Positions 30,809 to 41,189 of a DNA stretch of 64,000 bases are shown here, piece by piece (the stretch's first letter is position 1; the number at the start of each line of letters is the position of its first letter). Under the pieces are notes generated by a model. It was not told the DNA's origin. It was given only the letters and a program-made list of their open reading frames with translations, and made no database searches. This DNA is from Pyricularia pennisetigena. Lineage: Eukaryota > Ascomycota > Sordariomycetes > Magnaporthales > Pyriculariaceae. The stretch is from the NCBI RefSeq assembly GCF_004337985.1, contig NW_021940934.1, positions 1-64,000 of the forward strand, given 5' to 3'. Both the position numbers and the translations under genes were made by a program.

Positions 30809-30882
30809 TCATCTGGCTCCATTGGCCACCCTATCCACTTCACACACCACCTCCGTTCGACACAATACGACATCCTCGACCG

Positions 30883-31075
30883 TGTCACGGCCAGGGTAAG
30901 CATAGCACGGAAGCTAGTCTATTGGCATCTATCGACGAAGATTCTACTCTGAGGAGAGGAAAGGAAACAAACAAAGTTCTGAGCTTGACGCGACGTCGAT
31001 AAAGGTATCACCCTGGTGGGTCGTTGGTCCATGGTCAGGGTTAGGGTCTGGTGATCTCATGGTCCAAATGTCACA
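30883..31075 (-). repeat. Solo LTR, family 2, with 5-bp target duplication
   Basis: Reverse-oriented copy of the gypsy LTR (TGTCACGGCC...AAATGTCACA). Flanked on both sides by GACCG (30878-30882 and 31076-31080), a perfect target duplication. Confidence 0.92.
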
Positions 31076-31378
31076 GACCGTATCATGCCCCTTCTTAATC
31101 AGTCCGGGAGCCAGCACGACTAGCACTCTCGAACTGATTACCCCATCGTTCTCGACTGCCATAGTGTCTGGATCAAATTTGTGCTGTCCAGGCGGCAGAA
31201 TTTGCCACTCCACGGCGCTGTTGCGCAGGTGTATGTCCCGGTTAAGGGAAATTGCCGCGTCAAAAATGGTGGCCAATTCGTCCACTAGACCTGAATTATT
31301 GCGTCCATAGTTATTCAACTGAAGCACGGAATGGATAAAATCGGCTCAGTAGGCCAGAAGGGCCTTCCGGGCAGCAGG

Positions 31379-31447
31379 GTCGTTGCAGCGGTCGTTGCAG
31401 CGGTCGTTGCAGCGGTCGTTGCAGCGGTCGTTGCAGCGGTCGTTGCA
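31379..31447 (+). repeat. 12-bp minisatellite, about 5.75 units
   Basis: Perfect tandem copies of GTCGTTGCAGCG. On the minus strand, in the frame of the adjoining gene fragment, it encodes repeated Asp-Arg-Cys-Asn. Confidence 0.95.
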
Positions 31448-31639
31448 ATTAGGGCATTAGTATTTGTGCGCCACTCATGTAATGAGATGGCGATTTTCTC
31501 AGTCGGGCCTGCTGCTCGAAATTGGTTAGCCTAATTATAGTCATGGTTGGCAGGAGTGGCTAGCCAAATAGCCCTACTACCATAAACTGCGGAATACAGC
31601 TTCTGCATCGACTCTGGGTTAGGGTTTTTGTTCGCGCTT

Positions 31640-31849
31640 ATTTATATGGCATACATCGGAGAACCTCAGTGTAATAGGCGCTATTAACGAAAATTCTAAA
31701 CTGAAGAGAAAGAGAAATTACAATCAACGACTCGTGGGAGAGACGCGCTTAAATCCGGAGTTAGTGGACCCTTTGCAAACGCTGGGCTTAGCGTGGCTGG
31801 TGAGTGGAGTGGTGATTCTGAGGGTAGGTCGGTTGGCCTAATCCTCACA
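31640..31849 (-). repeat. Degenerate LTR, family 1
   Basis: Reverse complement of the family 1 LTR with many changes; the inner end CCTCACA is at 31849, while the outer about 10 bases are lost. It lies just where the N-terminal exon of the NLR should be, judged from the 62-63.6 kb paralogue. Confidence 0.75.
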
Positions 31850-31964
31850 AGATGGAGATTTTAATTCTGGAAGGTGAATTGCATATTGTGGTTATGGCAC
31901 TTTATAGGTTTTTAATTTAATTAACATGTAAGAATATTTCGTTAACCAGTATTTGTGTTATTAG

Positions 31965-34513
31965 TCGCCGAGAAACAACTTCAAATTTCCATACATCAAC
32001 GCGATATTTCTGCGCAGCAACTCGCAGAGCTTCAGCTGCAAAGGTTCGTAGTAATTCGCTTAATTGTAGACCTTAACTGACGGCTATTAGCGAGATACTT
32101 AAAGATCGTCCCCTGGACCTTCCTGTTGTTCCCCAAGCACGTTACGACAGCAGCGATGTTCAAAACAGCCCGAGATGTGAAGGTCAAACTCGGCTTCGCA
32201 TTCGGGAAACCATACACCACTGGGCAGACGAATGTGCTAAGCCTTTATTTTGGCTAGTTGGTCCTGCGGGGATCGGAAAATCGACCATCGCACGCACTAT
32301 CGCTGACAGCTTCCATGATGAGAAACGACTTGTTGCTGGCTACTTCTTCAAAAGAGGAGAACGGGACCGCAATAACACGACTTGTTTGTTTCCCATCCTC
32401 GCTGCGCAACTTGCTGGCACAATTCCTCGCTTCAGAAGCTGTCTTTAAAAATCCCTTAGCGGTCTTGACAGAGATGCGGTGGAGAAAAAGGGCCTTGCCA
32501 TCCAGTTCGAAAAGCTACTGTGGCTCCCTTTGTGTGATTTGCCCCCTACTGACGCGAACCATGGATCTCGGATTGTCGTCATCGATGCTTTGGACGAATG
32601 CGAGCAACCTGAACACCTCCCGCTGGTTCTTAGCCTACTTTCCACACTGGGTACTGTTAACGCGGTGTGCCTGCGGGTGTTAATCACAAGCAGATTTACG
32701 TCTGCTGTGGTGGCTGCCCTTGATGGCGTTCGCTATCGCAGTCTGCATCTAAAGGCAGAGCACCGAGACGAAACGCGAAGCGACGTTGCCAACTTTCTCA
32801 AACAAAGGTTTTCTGGTATCAAGGACAGGTGGGAGATCCTGGAGACTTGGCCGGATCAAAAACAACTGGATCACTTGATCCGTTTGTCGACAACACCTTC
32901 ACCTCTATTCATCTATGCAGCGACTTTATGTCGCTTTATCGATGATCCCGATGAACGGGACGATCCCGCCGACCAGTTAGAGCTCTGGCTTCGTCAATGC
33001 GACAGTAACACTCCCCAGCTAGATCAGATTTACCTACCGATCCTACATCACGTTTTGTTCGGCACCTATAATATCCACGAGAAACCAAAGCCACTTGCGG
33101 AAAATCTTCGAAGGGAACTATTCGATGTTTTAGGAGCCGTCACACTCGTTGCCACTCCCTTGTCATACAAATCGGTCGCGGCCCTGCTTGAAATACCTTC
33201 ACGTCGAGTCACTTTGCGGCTGCGTCATCTACACGCTGTCCTCAGCGTCCCGAGCGACCCTGAAACTCCCGTACGACTCCTGCATAAGTCATTCAGCGAC
33301 TTCCTTCTCGGCCCTGTCAATCCTGAGGCGAGCGATTATCGGGTAGACGCTGCACAAACACACTCTATGCTAGCGGCACAAAGCATCAAACGCATGAAGG
33401 CGGGGCTCAAACGTGATATCTGCAACATGCGAAAGCCAGATGTGCTCAGAGATGAGATCGACAAGCAAGTGATAGATACATACATCTCCGCCGATCTCAA
33501 ATATGCGTGCCTGTACTGGGTTTACCATTTACAACAAAGTGCAGCGCCGCCGGGAGATGAAGTTCGCCTGTTCCTCAACACTTACCTTCTTTATTGGTTA
33601 GAAGTCTTAGCACTTTTGGGTAAACTCTCGGATGGTGCCGCGGCGATGAAGCAGCTTTTCGCTGTATGCCAGGTTAGTGAAGCTGAATCTTGTGCAACGC
33701 TTAAACTAATGCTTCCCATAGCAGTGTCCCAAAGTATCTGAAGAACTGAGCGAGCTGATCAAAGATGCCAGCAAGGTTATTGCAACTTTTGGATCTATGA
33801 TTGAGCGAACCCCCCTTCAAATTTACGGGGCATTAATAATGCTTTCCCCAATCGCAAGCAAAGTGCGGCAAAGGTTTTGGGCCCAAGGACCAAAGAATCT
33901 TCTTATTAAAGGGATAAAACCTGACTGGGATGCGCATCGCCAAACACTCGAGGGCCACGACAGTTGGGTTAACGCAGTGGCCTTTTCGCCGGACGGCCAG
34001 GTGGTAGCGTCGGCGTCAAGCGACAAAACGGTGCGGCTCTGGGATACGGCAACGGGGGCGCGTCGCCAAACATTCGAAGGCCACGATAAATGGGTTAACG
34101 CAATGGCCTTTTCGCCGGACGGCCAGGTGGTAGCGTCGGCGTCGTGGGATAAAACGGTGCGGCTCTGGGACGCGGCAACGGGCGCGCATCGGCAAACACT
34201 CCCGCTAGGATTCACTACAAATCTGACGTTCCACTCGTCATCTAGCACGGTATTGTTTACTGATGTTGGAGCTGTGGATCTTCTTACAAATTCTTTATTA
34301 AGCGGATTATCGTCACCCCAGGCACTGCCCTCATCTTCAACTACCTGCAACATTGGCCTTAATCCTGAAAAAAATTGGATTATGGTAGGGAATGCAACGA
34401 TTCTCTGGGTTCCTGTGGAATACAGGCCAACTTCGTCTGCTGTTCGAGGCTCGACGATGTTTATAGGTTGTTCATCGGGTCGTGTCATTCAGGTCTTATG
34501 CATAATGAATTGA
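31965..34513 (+). pseudogene. NACHT-WD40 NOD-like receptor, N-terminus lost and nonsense stop
   Basis: Exons 31965-32043, 32091-33672 and 33725-34513 join in frame (introns 47 and 52 bp). The NACHT NTPase has a P-loop GPAGIGKST (about 32264-32290) and Walker B IVVIDALDECE (about 32572-32604), followed by a winged-helix-like region. Two WD40 repeats of exactly 42 residues follow, with GHDxWVNAxAFSPDGQ and TVRLWD, then the usual C-terminal segment of this family. In-frame TAA at 32446-32448 lies between P-loop and Walker B. The 5' effector domain is missing; a decayed LTR takes its place. Such receptors act in the fungal cytoplasm in non-self recognition and regulated cell death (HET-E/HET-D type). 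This copy should be dead unless the stop is an assembly error. Confidence 0.88.
33941..34192 (+). repeat. Two 126-bp WD40-coding tandem repeats
   Basis: Units 33941-34066 and 34067-34192 are almost the same, including a long block (ccttttcgccggacggccag...) with no visible change. A third unit starts at 34193 but diverges after about 15 bases. Confidence 0.9.
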
Positions 34514-35053
34514 TGGCAGCAACATTGTGCAATTACAATCGGGAAATTTCATAATCTCATGTATCATATCTCTATTAGCGTGTCACAGGAAGGATTCAAG
34601 AAACTGATTTTTTACATATTTGACTTTTGCAATAGCTTTTAAGTGTTGCCACTGTTATTCCGTTGGATTTCTTTAGGTTTGGCGTAATAATATTTGAAGC
34701 TCAAATAACGCTACACGCCCGGTTAGTCAGCTAAGTCCGATTGAGGGCGTGGTTGAAAATCCCAGCTGTTTCAATGATCAAGTCTAGAATATGACGTATT
34801 TCCTAGTCATAGGAAACGCCCCCACTAGCGCACGCCGTTGTCCTGCAAGTCGCTTGGCCAGCACGAATGAGTATACAGTGCTTAACGCAATCATTATTAA
34901 TACTGTATGGAGCAAGAGTTGAAATTTGATGTATGTTGTCGAGAGGAAGATGGTTATGCTCCTAACTGTACATGTTCTAATTTTAAGCAGATAACACCGC
35001 CTCTAATTTAGGCTTTGAAATAAAAAGAAATCTTTAACACTGTGTAACCGGAA
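34514..35053. other. Intergenic DNA
   Basis: AT-rich stretch between the NLR and the hydrolase; probably holds the NLR 3' end and the hydrolase promoter. No specific element found. Confidence 0.4.
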
Positions 35054-36055
35054 ATGGTTTCGCGAGCAACCATCCGCAGGGTAGACCCTGAGCTAAGGCT
35101 TATTTGGGAGGGAGCTCCAAACATGGATACACTTAGCGATGTATCTGCTGTCCGCGACGCATTCGCATCCCATTACCCGGACATATTCGGCCTCCCCCAT
35201 CTGCCAGTCTCCACTCAACTACCCTCACACAACGTCAAGTCCGCCGACGGCACCCAAATAAAAGTTATGCATTGTATCCCCGAGGCACATGCAGGAATAA
35301 ATGCGCCACCGGATCGTGCAGTTATAGTCTGTTTTGGCGGCGGTTTCATTATGGGAAACGCGGACAGCAACATTAATTTTGCCGCCAACATGGCAATCCA
35401 GACACACAGCCATGTGTTCATGCCAAACTACCGCCTCGCACCGGAACACCCAGCACCAGCGGCCGTAGAGGACGTCTACGCCACGCTGAGGTGGGTGCAG
35501 ACGCATGCCGCAGGGCTCGGTATTAATGCGGAACGGGTGGTTCTTTTTGGTGTGAGCGCTGGCGGCGGAATCGCCACCGGGACGGCCCTAATGGCTTACG
35601 ACAAAAGCCTCACCAGTTCGGAAAAGCTTCCGCTGCCGGCCGGCTTGGCTCTGCGGTACCCTATGTTAGACGACCGCACGGTCGGGTCGATCGAGGACCC
35701 GGAGCATTGCTACCATGTCTGGAACTGCGTAGTCAATGAAGTTGCATGGACAGCGTACGCAGGCGGCAAGGAAAGAGCGGAAAGAACGAACGATATCATT
35801 TCTATATACGCGGCGCCAGCGCGGGCTGGGCCGGATAAGCTGCGGGGCCTCCCGCCTACATTTGTGGACGTCGGGGGACTGGACTTGTTCCGCGAAGAGA
35901 TTACCAAGTTTGTAGCCGCGCTGGCCACCGCCGGCGTTGACGTCGAGTTCCACCATTACTCGGGGCTTCCACACGGCGTTGAAATGATGGCGCCGGGGAT
36001 CAGCAAAGCCATTGCCATGAATAAGAATACCTGCAGATTTGTTGGTAGATTTTAG
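35054..36055 (+). CDS. Alpha/beta-hydrolase (HSL-type esterase/lipase family)
   Basis: An intact 333-residue frame. It matches the hormone-sensitive-lipase type: nucleophile Ser168 in GVSAGGG, Asp277 in DVGGLDLFRE and His307 in SGLPHGVEM form the triad, and YRLAPEHPAPAA (126-137) is the family's conserved block. The oxyanion-hole motif is FGGGF (94-98) instead of HGGGF, so the His is replaced. No signal peptide is seen, so a cytosolic esterase of small acyl esters is likely. It lies head-on to two acyltransferase genes and near a GH3 glycosidase, suggesting a shared acyl or glycosyl ester substrate; that link is inference. Confidence 0.88.
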   Translation: MVSRATIRRVDPELRLIWEGAPNMDTLSDVSAVRDAFASHYPDIFGLPHLPVSTQLPSHNVKSADGTQIKVMHCIPEAHAGINAPPDRAVIVCFGGGFIMGNADSNINFAANMAIQTHSHVFMPNYRLAPEHPAPAAVEDVYATLRWVQTHAAGLGINAERVVLFGVSAGGGIATGTALMAYDKSLTSSEKLPLPAGLALRYPMLDDRTVGSIEDPEHCYHVWNCVVNEVAWTAYAGGKERAERTNDIISIYAAPARAGPDKLRGLPPTFVDVGGLDLFREEITKFVAALATAGVDVEFHHYSGLPHGVEMMAPGISKAIAMNKNTCRFVGRF

Positions 36056-36590
36056 CCCTAGAGAATTAGACCAATAGAACATGGCGCAATAAGTGCAAAA
36101 CAGGGAGATGCTTTCGAAGGCTTGCATCCACAAAGCCGGCGGGGCCAAACTAATAGGGAAACCAGTCGCAACCCCGCTATTAAACCCTCCTGCTAGCTCC
36201 AGGTAAAATACAATAATTTCAACGCATGACGGGGGTTACAGCTGCAGCAGAACGAATTGTATTTACCAGCTGTGAGAACCAAGCATGAAAAACTAGCTAA
36301 TTACCCCCGCCTATTTATTTCCCGCAGCTTCTTTTTTACAATCTTCCAATGCTTAGGATGCAGTGTACCCTAAACCCAGGCGCCATTTTCCCTCCTCGCG
36401 AAAATAAATAGCTGCATTTTGGCAAGCATGAAAAAGGAGTGCTTGGGAATGACCAAAATTCCAACCGGAGTGCAACCTTTGTGCGGCTCCATAGATGCAT
36501 TAGCCCTTTTTTCCTGACCCGCAGCAACAGGCGCCATGGCTGTGGTTTTCTGGTTAACACTGCCGCTCATTTTGCTTGTAGCTGGAGATG
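36056..36590. other. Intergenic DNA between hydrolase and acyltransferase remnant
   Basis: Contains overlapping small minus-strand frames (36336-36603) that could be the ruined C-terminal part of the acyltransferase, but I cannot match them to it. Confidence 0.3.
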
Positions 36591-37783
36591 TTACCCTGGG
36601 CACCGCCTCCGTAACTTTGCCTTTATCGACTGGTTTATTCCTTGTAATTTTTTAACAACCGCTGGCGCGAATATGTTCATTTCGAACAATGGTCCTACTT
36701 TAACTGCTAAGCTAAAGGTGACCTGAAAGCAGTCGATGCCTCCGATAACGGGGAGCCCAACTAGGCGGGAGGCGTATGCTTTCAGCTGCACCTTGGCAAA
36801 AGCGCGAAGTTGAGGCTCTGTCAAGCCGGCGTGGAGGCTCGACCGGACCGATGCCGCCGCCAGACCTAGGGACGAAAACTTCGTCCGCGCGGTGTGGTCC
36901 CCTTGGTCCTTGGGAATCACGGCTTGGGTGGAAAGCAGAGCTTGGACAGATATGGTGAGGTTGGAAATAAAAACACCGAGCTTGGGCAGTCGAGCTGTCA
37001 ACGACGGAAGGTGATCGCGGATATTGAGAATAATGGATATATTGACAGTGCGGCGAGACTTAGGAGGCAGAGCGGTATTTGATTCGAAAGGCCCGCAAAC
37101 GTGTAAGCCCATGCCGTCAAAAGCTTACTGAGCCCGGCACCATCCATAATTGCGTGCAGCCAGGTCAAACATGTCAGCGTGGCGTCTTCAAAAGACACAA
37201 TATGAAGCCACAGCTGGGGCAGGTCCGAGCGCAGGTAATCGTCCAAAGATTTGGGTACTCCATTCGGCTGTGCGAACTTATGAAATTTCGCGGGCGATGG
37301 CGCCAGGTTAATCTCCTCTGGCTCATATGTAGGCATTTAACGACCCAGCTCGTAATTTTGAACGCGACAGTAATAAATTGCATGAAAAAAGCCAAAGGCC
37401 GGTCGTTGTTCGGTGAACTCCTTTGTTACGCGAATTACCAAATAACCCTTTTCCTGTTTTGGCCGTTAGTCTTTCGGAAATTCTAGCGACGAATATTCGG
37501 GCTAGCTAATAAAGTTTGCCTTACCTGATCTGCTTTTAATGCTGTTTGATCTTACATTCCTGCGAAGTCGTCCGCCAAGTTTCCTCCAATCCCCCGTCTT
37601 TATAACGCTGACGAGTGTCTTTTGCAGTCTGACTGGGTCGAGGACTTGGTCGAATTTAAACATGGTCCAGCCCACCATATTACTGATTGCGCCCACTCGG
37701 TCAATTGCATTAAGTTGGAAGACGTCGTCCGTAGGGACGTTGGTCACCCGCCTGGAGCCCATATATTTGAGGAAACCTCTCAT
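36591..37783 (-). pseudogene. Decayed HxxxD acyltransferase (BAHD-like transferase family)
   Basis: Exon 1 (37783-37556, 76 codons) joins exon 2 (from 37453) through a 102-bp phase-0 intron, GTAAGA...CTAAC...CAG. The acyltransferase frame runs on to an in-frame TAA at 37337-37339, continues to the catalytic HAIMDGAG (HxxxD with Asp-Gly), then shifts frame near 37110, apparently with loss of the central part. The last piece (36591-37112) keeps a conserved RRTVNIS-type strand and later helices. The family moves acyl groups from CoA to alcohols or amines of secondary metabolites. One stop, one frameshift and a deletion make this a dead gene. Tandem neighbour of the copy at 38547-40017. Confidence 0.72.
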
Positions 37784-38546
37784 GTTGACAGCGTCGAATT
37801 TGAATGGGAAATTTTAATATAATATAGATTTATACTTCTAAGGGCGATTTGCTGCTCAATTTGTCAAATAAATATCGATGTGGCATCTTTGATTTTACGG
37901 ACTTGCTGAAATGATATGTTTTATTTACGGGCGTGCAATCGCACGTACGCAAAACAACTAAAGCTCAAACTTCGTAATAAGTACGATTGGATTATAAAAG
38001 TGGAGTTCGGTTTAGCGTGACCTGCGATCGATGCGACCTTAATTCGGTCGAGGAGATATGCTCCCTAAAACGGGCTCCTTCAGCGCTTGTCTTTGGTGGA
38101 CAGAAAAACGGTCAACACCTAGGGACCAAACCCGGTCGCATTGAACGATAAGGCGATAAGCCACACGACGGACCAATTTCCAAATTTTTGGTGAATATCA
38201 GTGGAAACCTTTAGCAAAAAAAAAGGAGGCGTACGTCGAATTGAGGTTTAGAGGTGCATGGCGTTTACAGAACCCCTAAGCTCGAAACAAAATTCCATCC
38301 GGAAGCACGTTGATAATATAAAAATGGTATTGCAAGTATTTTTTACCTTCAATATTATTTCCATCAATTAAAAAACTGCCTTTCCATCATGTTTTAACTA
38401 ATGCGAAAGCAGATGTCTCTTTTCTAAAACTTATATTTCGTCCTTGGAATTTGCCTGCAGTTTCGTTCCGTTATTTACATCTTTAAGCCCAAAAAAATTC
38501 AGAACCTTGCGCGGTGATTAAACATTTATCAAACCATTTGGCCTAT
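37784..38546. other. Intergenic DNA between the two acyltransferases
   Basis: About 760 bp, AT-rich; likely the 5' region of the upstream pseudogene and the 3' region of the next gene. Nothing else seen. Confidence 0.4.
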
Positions 38547-40017
38547 TTAGTCAACGCCGCGATATTCGAAAAAGTCGGAAAACTCGCGCATTGCTCTCAT
38601 TTTACACACAAGCTCTTTTTCCATAGTTACCGAAAAAACGCAGCCTTCGTCGGGGTCAGTGGACCTGACAGGGGGATATATAATAACAGCACCCTCCGTC
38701 GAAAAGCCGCCGAACAAATGTCGGTACGTAATCGGTTTCCCGAACCCAAAGTTAAAGCTGCTAACGTCGGCAGGCCTGTGATCAGTCACAAACATGCTCA
38801 TGGGTGGACACGAATCTAGTCGCAGGCTGAGGGTACTTTTGTCCCGAACAGGCGCCACTTTAGCCAGCAGTTTGTTAATATGCTCGTTGTCGCAGCCGTT
38901 TGTCAGCGCGCGGATATAGGACGCCAGCTTGCTTAAAGGCGCCTCGTCCACTACTTCGGCGACCGTCAATGGGGTAACAGGGCTCGTGTTTGAAATAGCG
39001 CAGCCCAACGCGTTGCGCATTAATCCCTGGGGCAAAAGCGGGCCGTGAAGCCGCGGTCGTAGGTTAATGGCCTCGCCCCACCACAAGACTGTATCTCGCG
39101 AAGGTTCGTACAAAGCAACCCTCACTTTACTAAGGACACGCCAAAGATAGGCACACGAGGCATCATACGTCGACACCCAATCGCCGCCTTGGGGCGTGGC
39201 GAGCCTCTTTAGCTCGGCCGCTTTACTTTTGGGCAGGTGGAGCAGCACCGCCTGCTGTTTCCGGTGATTTTGGTTCCTCTGGGGTACAGGCGGGCCATCA
39301 ATCAGCTCATCAGCCGGAACTTCAATGGTCAAGCGCGATGCGTCCAGGTTTGCCGGGTCGAAAGGCGGGAAGGGCGTCGAATTGGCCAGGGCTGCACAAT
39401 TGGCCGCCAGCTGCATGATGTAGTTTTTAAATCCAATTGCATCCAAGGCGTAATGATGAACCTGAACGACCAAGACCAAGCCACCGGTGCACCGGTTGAT
39501 CTGGTAGGCGGACACGGCAGGGCTGCTGTCTGGGTTTGCCTCAGGTCCCTCGCCCCATGTCATCGTTGGAATGCCTGTTTTGATTGTTGTCAGTTTTTTC
39601 TACACGGTAAGGAGTGATTGGATGGAATAGCTCACTCCAAAGATTGATATCTTTCAAGGTCTCGCCTCCAAAATGGCCCTTTTCGATGTCATCCAGAGTC
39701 GGAATACCGGTATTTGGATCCATATTATGGATGACAACCTGCACTTTTGACTCGCGCTTTTGAACAAATGAATACCGGCCCTGCTCATCCTTCTCAATTG
39801 TTCCGCATAAATGTTGAGCCTGAGCGAGGGTATGCATTAGCCCAGACTTTAGCAGCTCCACGGCCCGGCTTTTTTCTTCATCCCGGAGGCGGAAGAAAAT
39901 GGCGTAATTGGTGTATGCGCAATTGGGGATGGTGTCAATGGTGGAAAGCTTAAATGGTTTCTCAATCAGGGTTGACTCCCGGCCTAACGGCTGGAGATAA
40001 ATTGTTTCTTTAAACAT
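38547..40017 (-). CDS. HxxxD acyltransferase (BAHD-like), homopolymer frameshift
   Basis: Two frames overlap at 39541-39563: the N-terminal 140 or so residues (from ATG 40017) and the C-terminal 338 residues. Together they are about 490 residues, typical for this CoA-dependent acyltransferase family, which includes fungal 3-O-acetyltransferases. The catalytic motif HHYALDAIG (HxxxD) is present, and a structural NFGFG segment takes the place of the usual DFGWG. The frame changes at a run of six T on the plus strand (39594-39599), where one base fewer would keep the frame. A 31-base intron alternative is too short to be likely. So it is either a sequencing error in a live gene or a recent loss. 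Substrate unknown. Confidence 0.8.
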
Positions 40018-40733
40018 TGTGTGGAATGCGAGGATATGTATTGGACGGAGTTAGGAGATTCAAAAAAAACAAGGTTGGCCAAAACACCTAATAAGTATTC
40101 CATGCAATATATTATCGTAGCAAAAGGTGACGCAGCAGTTAAAAGGTCCAAAATTGGGGTTTTGAAATAAATTTGAAATTCCGTCCCCGCCCTCACGAAC
40201 CCAAATATGTTGTGATATGGACCGCGTCACAGGTGTCATCCTTCCGCAAGCGGCGAACTCTGTGGTTATCACGTCCAACTTTTGGTCCCGTTTTGGTTCT
40301 CTAATAACTATTTCGCTTCGTTAAAAACCAGTTTTGCGAGCAGTGTTATGGGAACACTCCATTGTGCGACCACCGGAAATGTGGGGCACGATAATACACT
40401 AGCCACTACTTTTCTACTGGTTCCAGACCTTTAGTTTACATCACCAACCTTTTCCCATATTCCATCACGATTTCAGCACCAACATATCGAGCTTGGCATC
40501 ACATAAGGAATTAGGACCATTAATTATCAATTATCTATTCAAATCTATATTGGCACCCCTATACCACCCAATGGGGCACTGCGGGGTTTGGGATTTAGTT
40601 CAATTTCCAGGGTGTTTTATTATTTGAGCTACCTGGGAGGTATATTCCAGTAGGGAAAGGTGCGGTTATGTAAGATTTCGAAATTTCAATATCAGGAGCA
40701 GAGCCAATCTTGGGGCATTTCTCTGCAAGGCGG
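40018..40733. other. Upstream region of acyltransferase gene
   Basis: No credible gene; likely promoter of the minus-strand acyltransferase followed by AT-rich DNA. Confidence 0.35.
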
Positions 40734-40936
40734 CAAATATTACGAAAACGATCCTAAAGAAACTAGGCTGCGATATAGGGGCGATTCTATTCGAAGATTT
40801 TAAGCTAATTGTAAAAAAAGAAGAGTAGACGCACCTAAGCGAACAAACAACCAACGAACCCTGGCGCCTTGACACGTGAGGTGGAGCTAGTCACGGTTGG
40901 CAGTCACCAAGGCACGCCACTCCGTAACAGCAAAAA
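40734..40936 (+). repeat. LTR-like repeat, family 4, solo diverged copy
   Basis: It matches 724-936 from the ttacgaaa start to the ccgtaaca end, with a deletion of about 20 bases in the middle. No partner copy nearby. Confidence 0.7.
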
Positions 40937-41189
40937 GGTGTTTTTCTTTTGCCCATTTCGGTTTAATAATCAAAGCTTGCCGCGACAGATTTTTACCAGG
41001 GTATAATAATATGGTTGTTTCATATTCCGTATTTAAATAAGTACATTGTTCGAATGAAAGAAAGAAACCAACACGACCGTACCCGATTCGTGGAACATTG
41101 CTATTGTCCGGGATTTGAACGGCGCGCGCTGGGACACTCGTGTACAGGCCGCATAACTAAGGCCCATCCAGCGTTAAAACTTGACCTCG

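Larger units (their letters stand above)
30809..31447 (-). pseudogene. Decayed fungal gene split by a solo LTR
   Basis: On the minus strand the frame opens into a four-residue repeat (Asp-Arg-Cys-Asn, from the 12-bp minisatellite), then an Ala-Arg-Lys-Ala-Leu-Leu segment, an in-frame TGA at about 31352, a YGRNNSGLVDELATIFD segment and a VLAPGLIKKGHD segment. The last two recall a widespread Pezizomycotina protein family of unknown function; I recall that from family patterns only. A 193-bp LTR interrupts it at 30883-31075. Taking out the LTR and one GACCG copy (198 bp, 66 codons) keeps the frame, which then ends at a TGA (30809-30811). So the gene is broken twice, by the LTR and by the TGA. 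Confidence 0.6.

Noticed and set aside
39570..39600. A 31-base intron that would join the two acyltransferase frames
   Set aside because: Too short for fungal splicing, and a one-base change in the T6 run explains the data more simply with continuous similarity.
41110..41150. tRNA-like T-arm word (gggatttgaacgg)
   Set aside because: No matching acceptor, D-arm or anticodon arm could be folded around it by eye.
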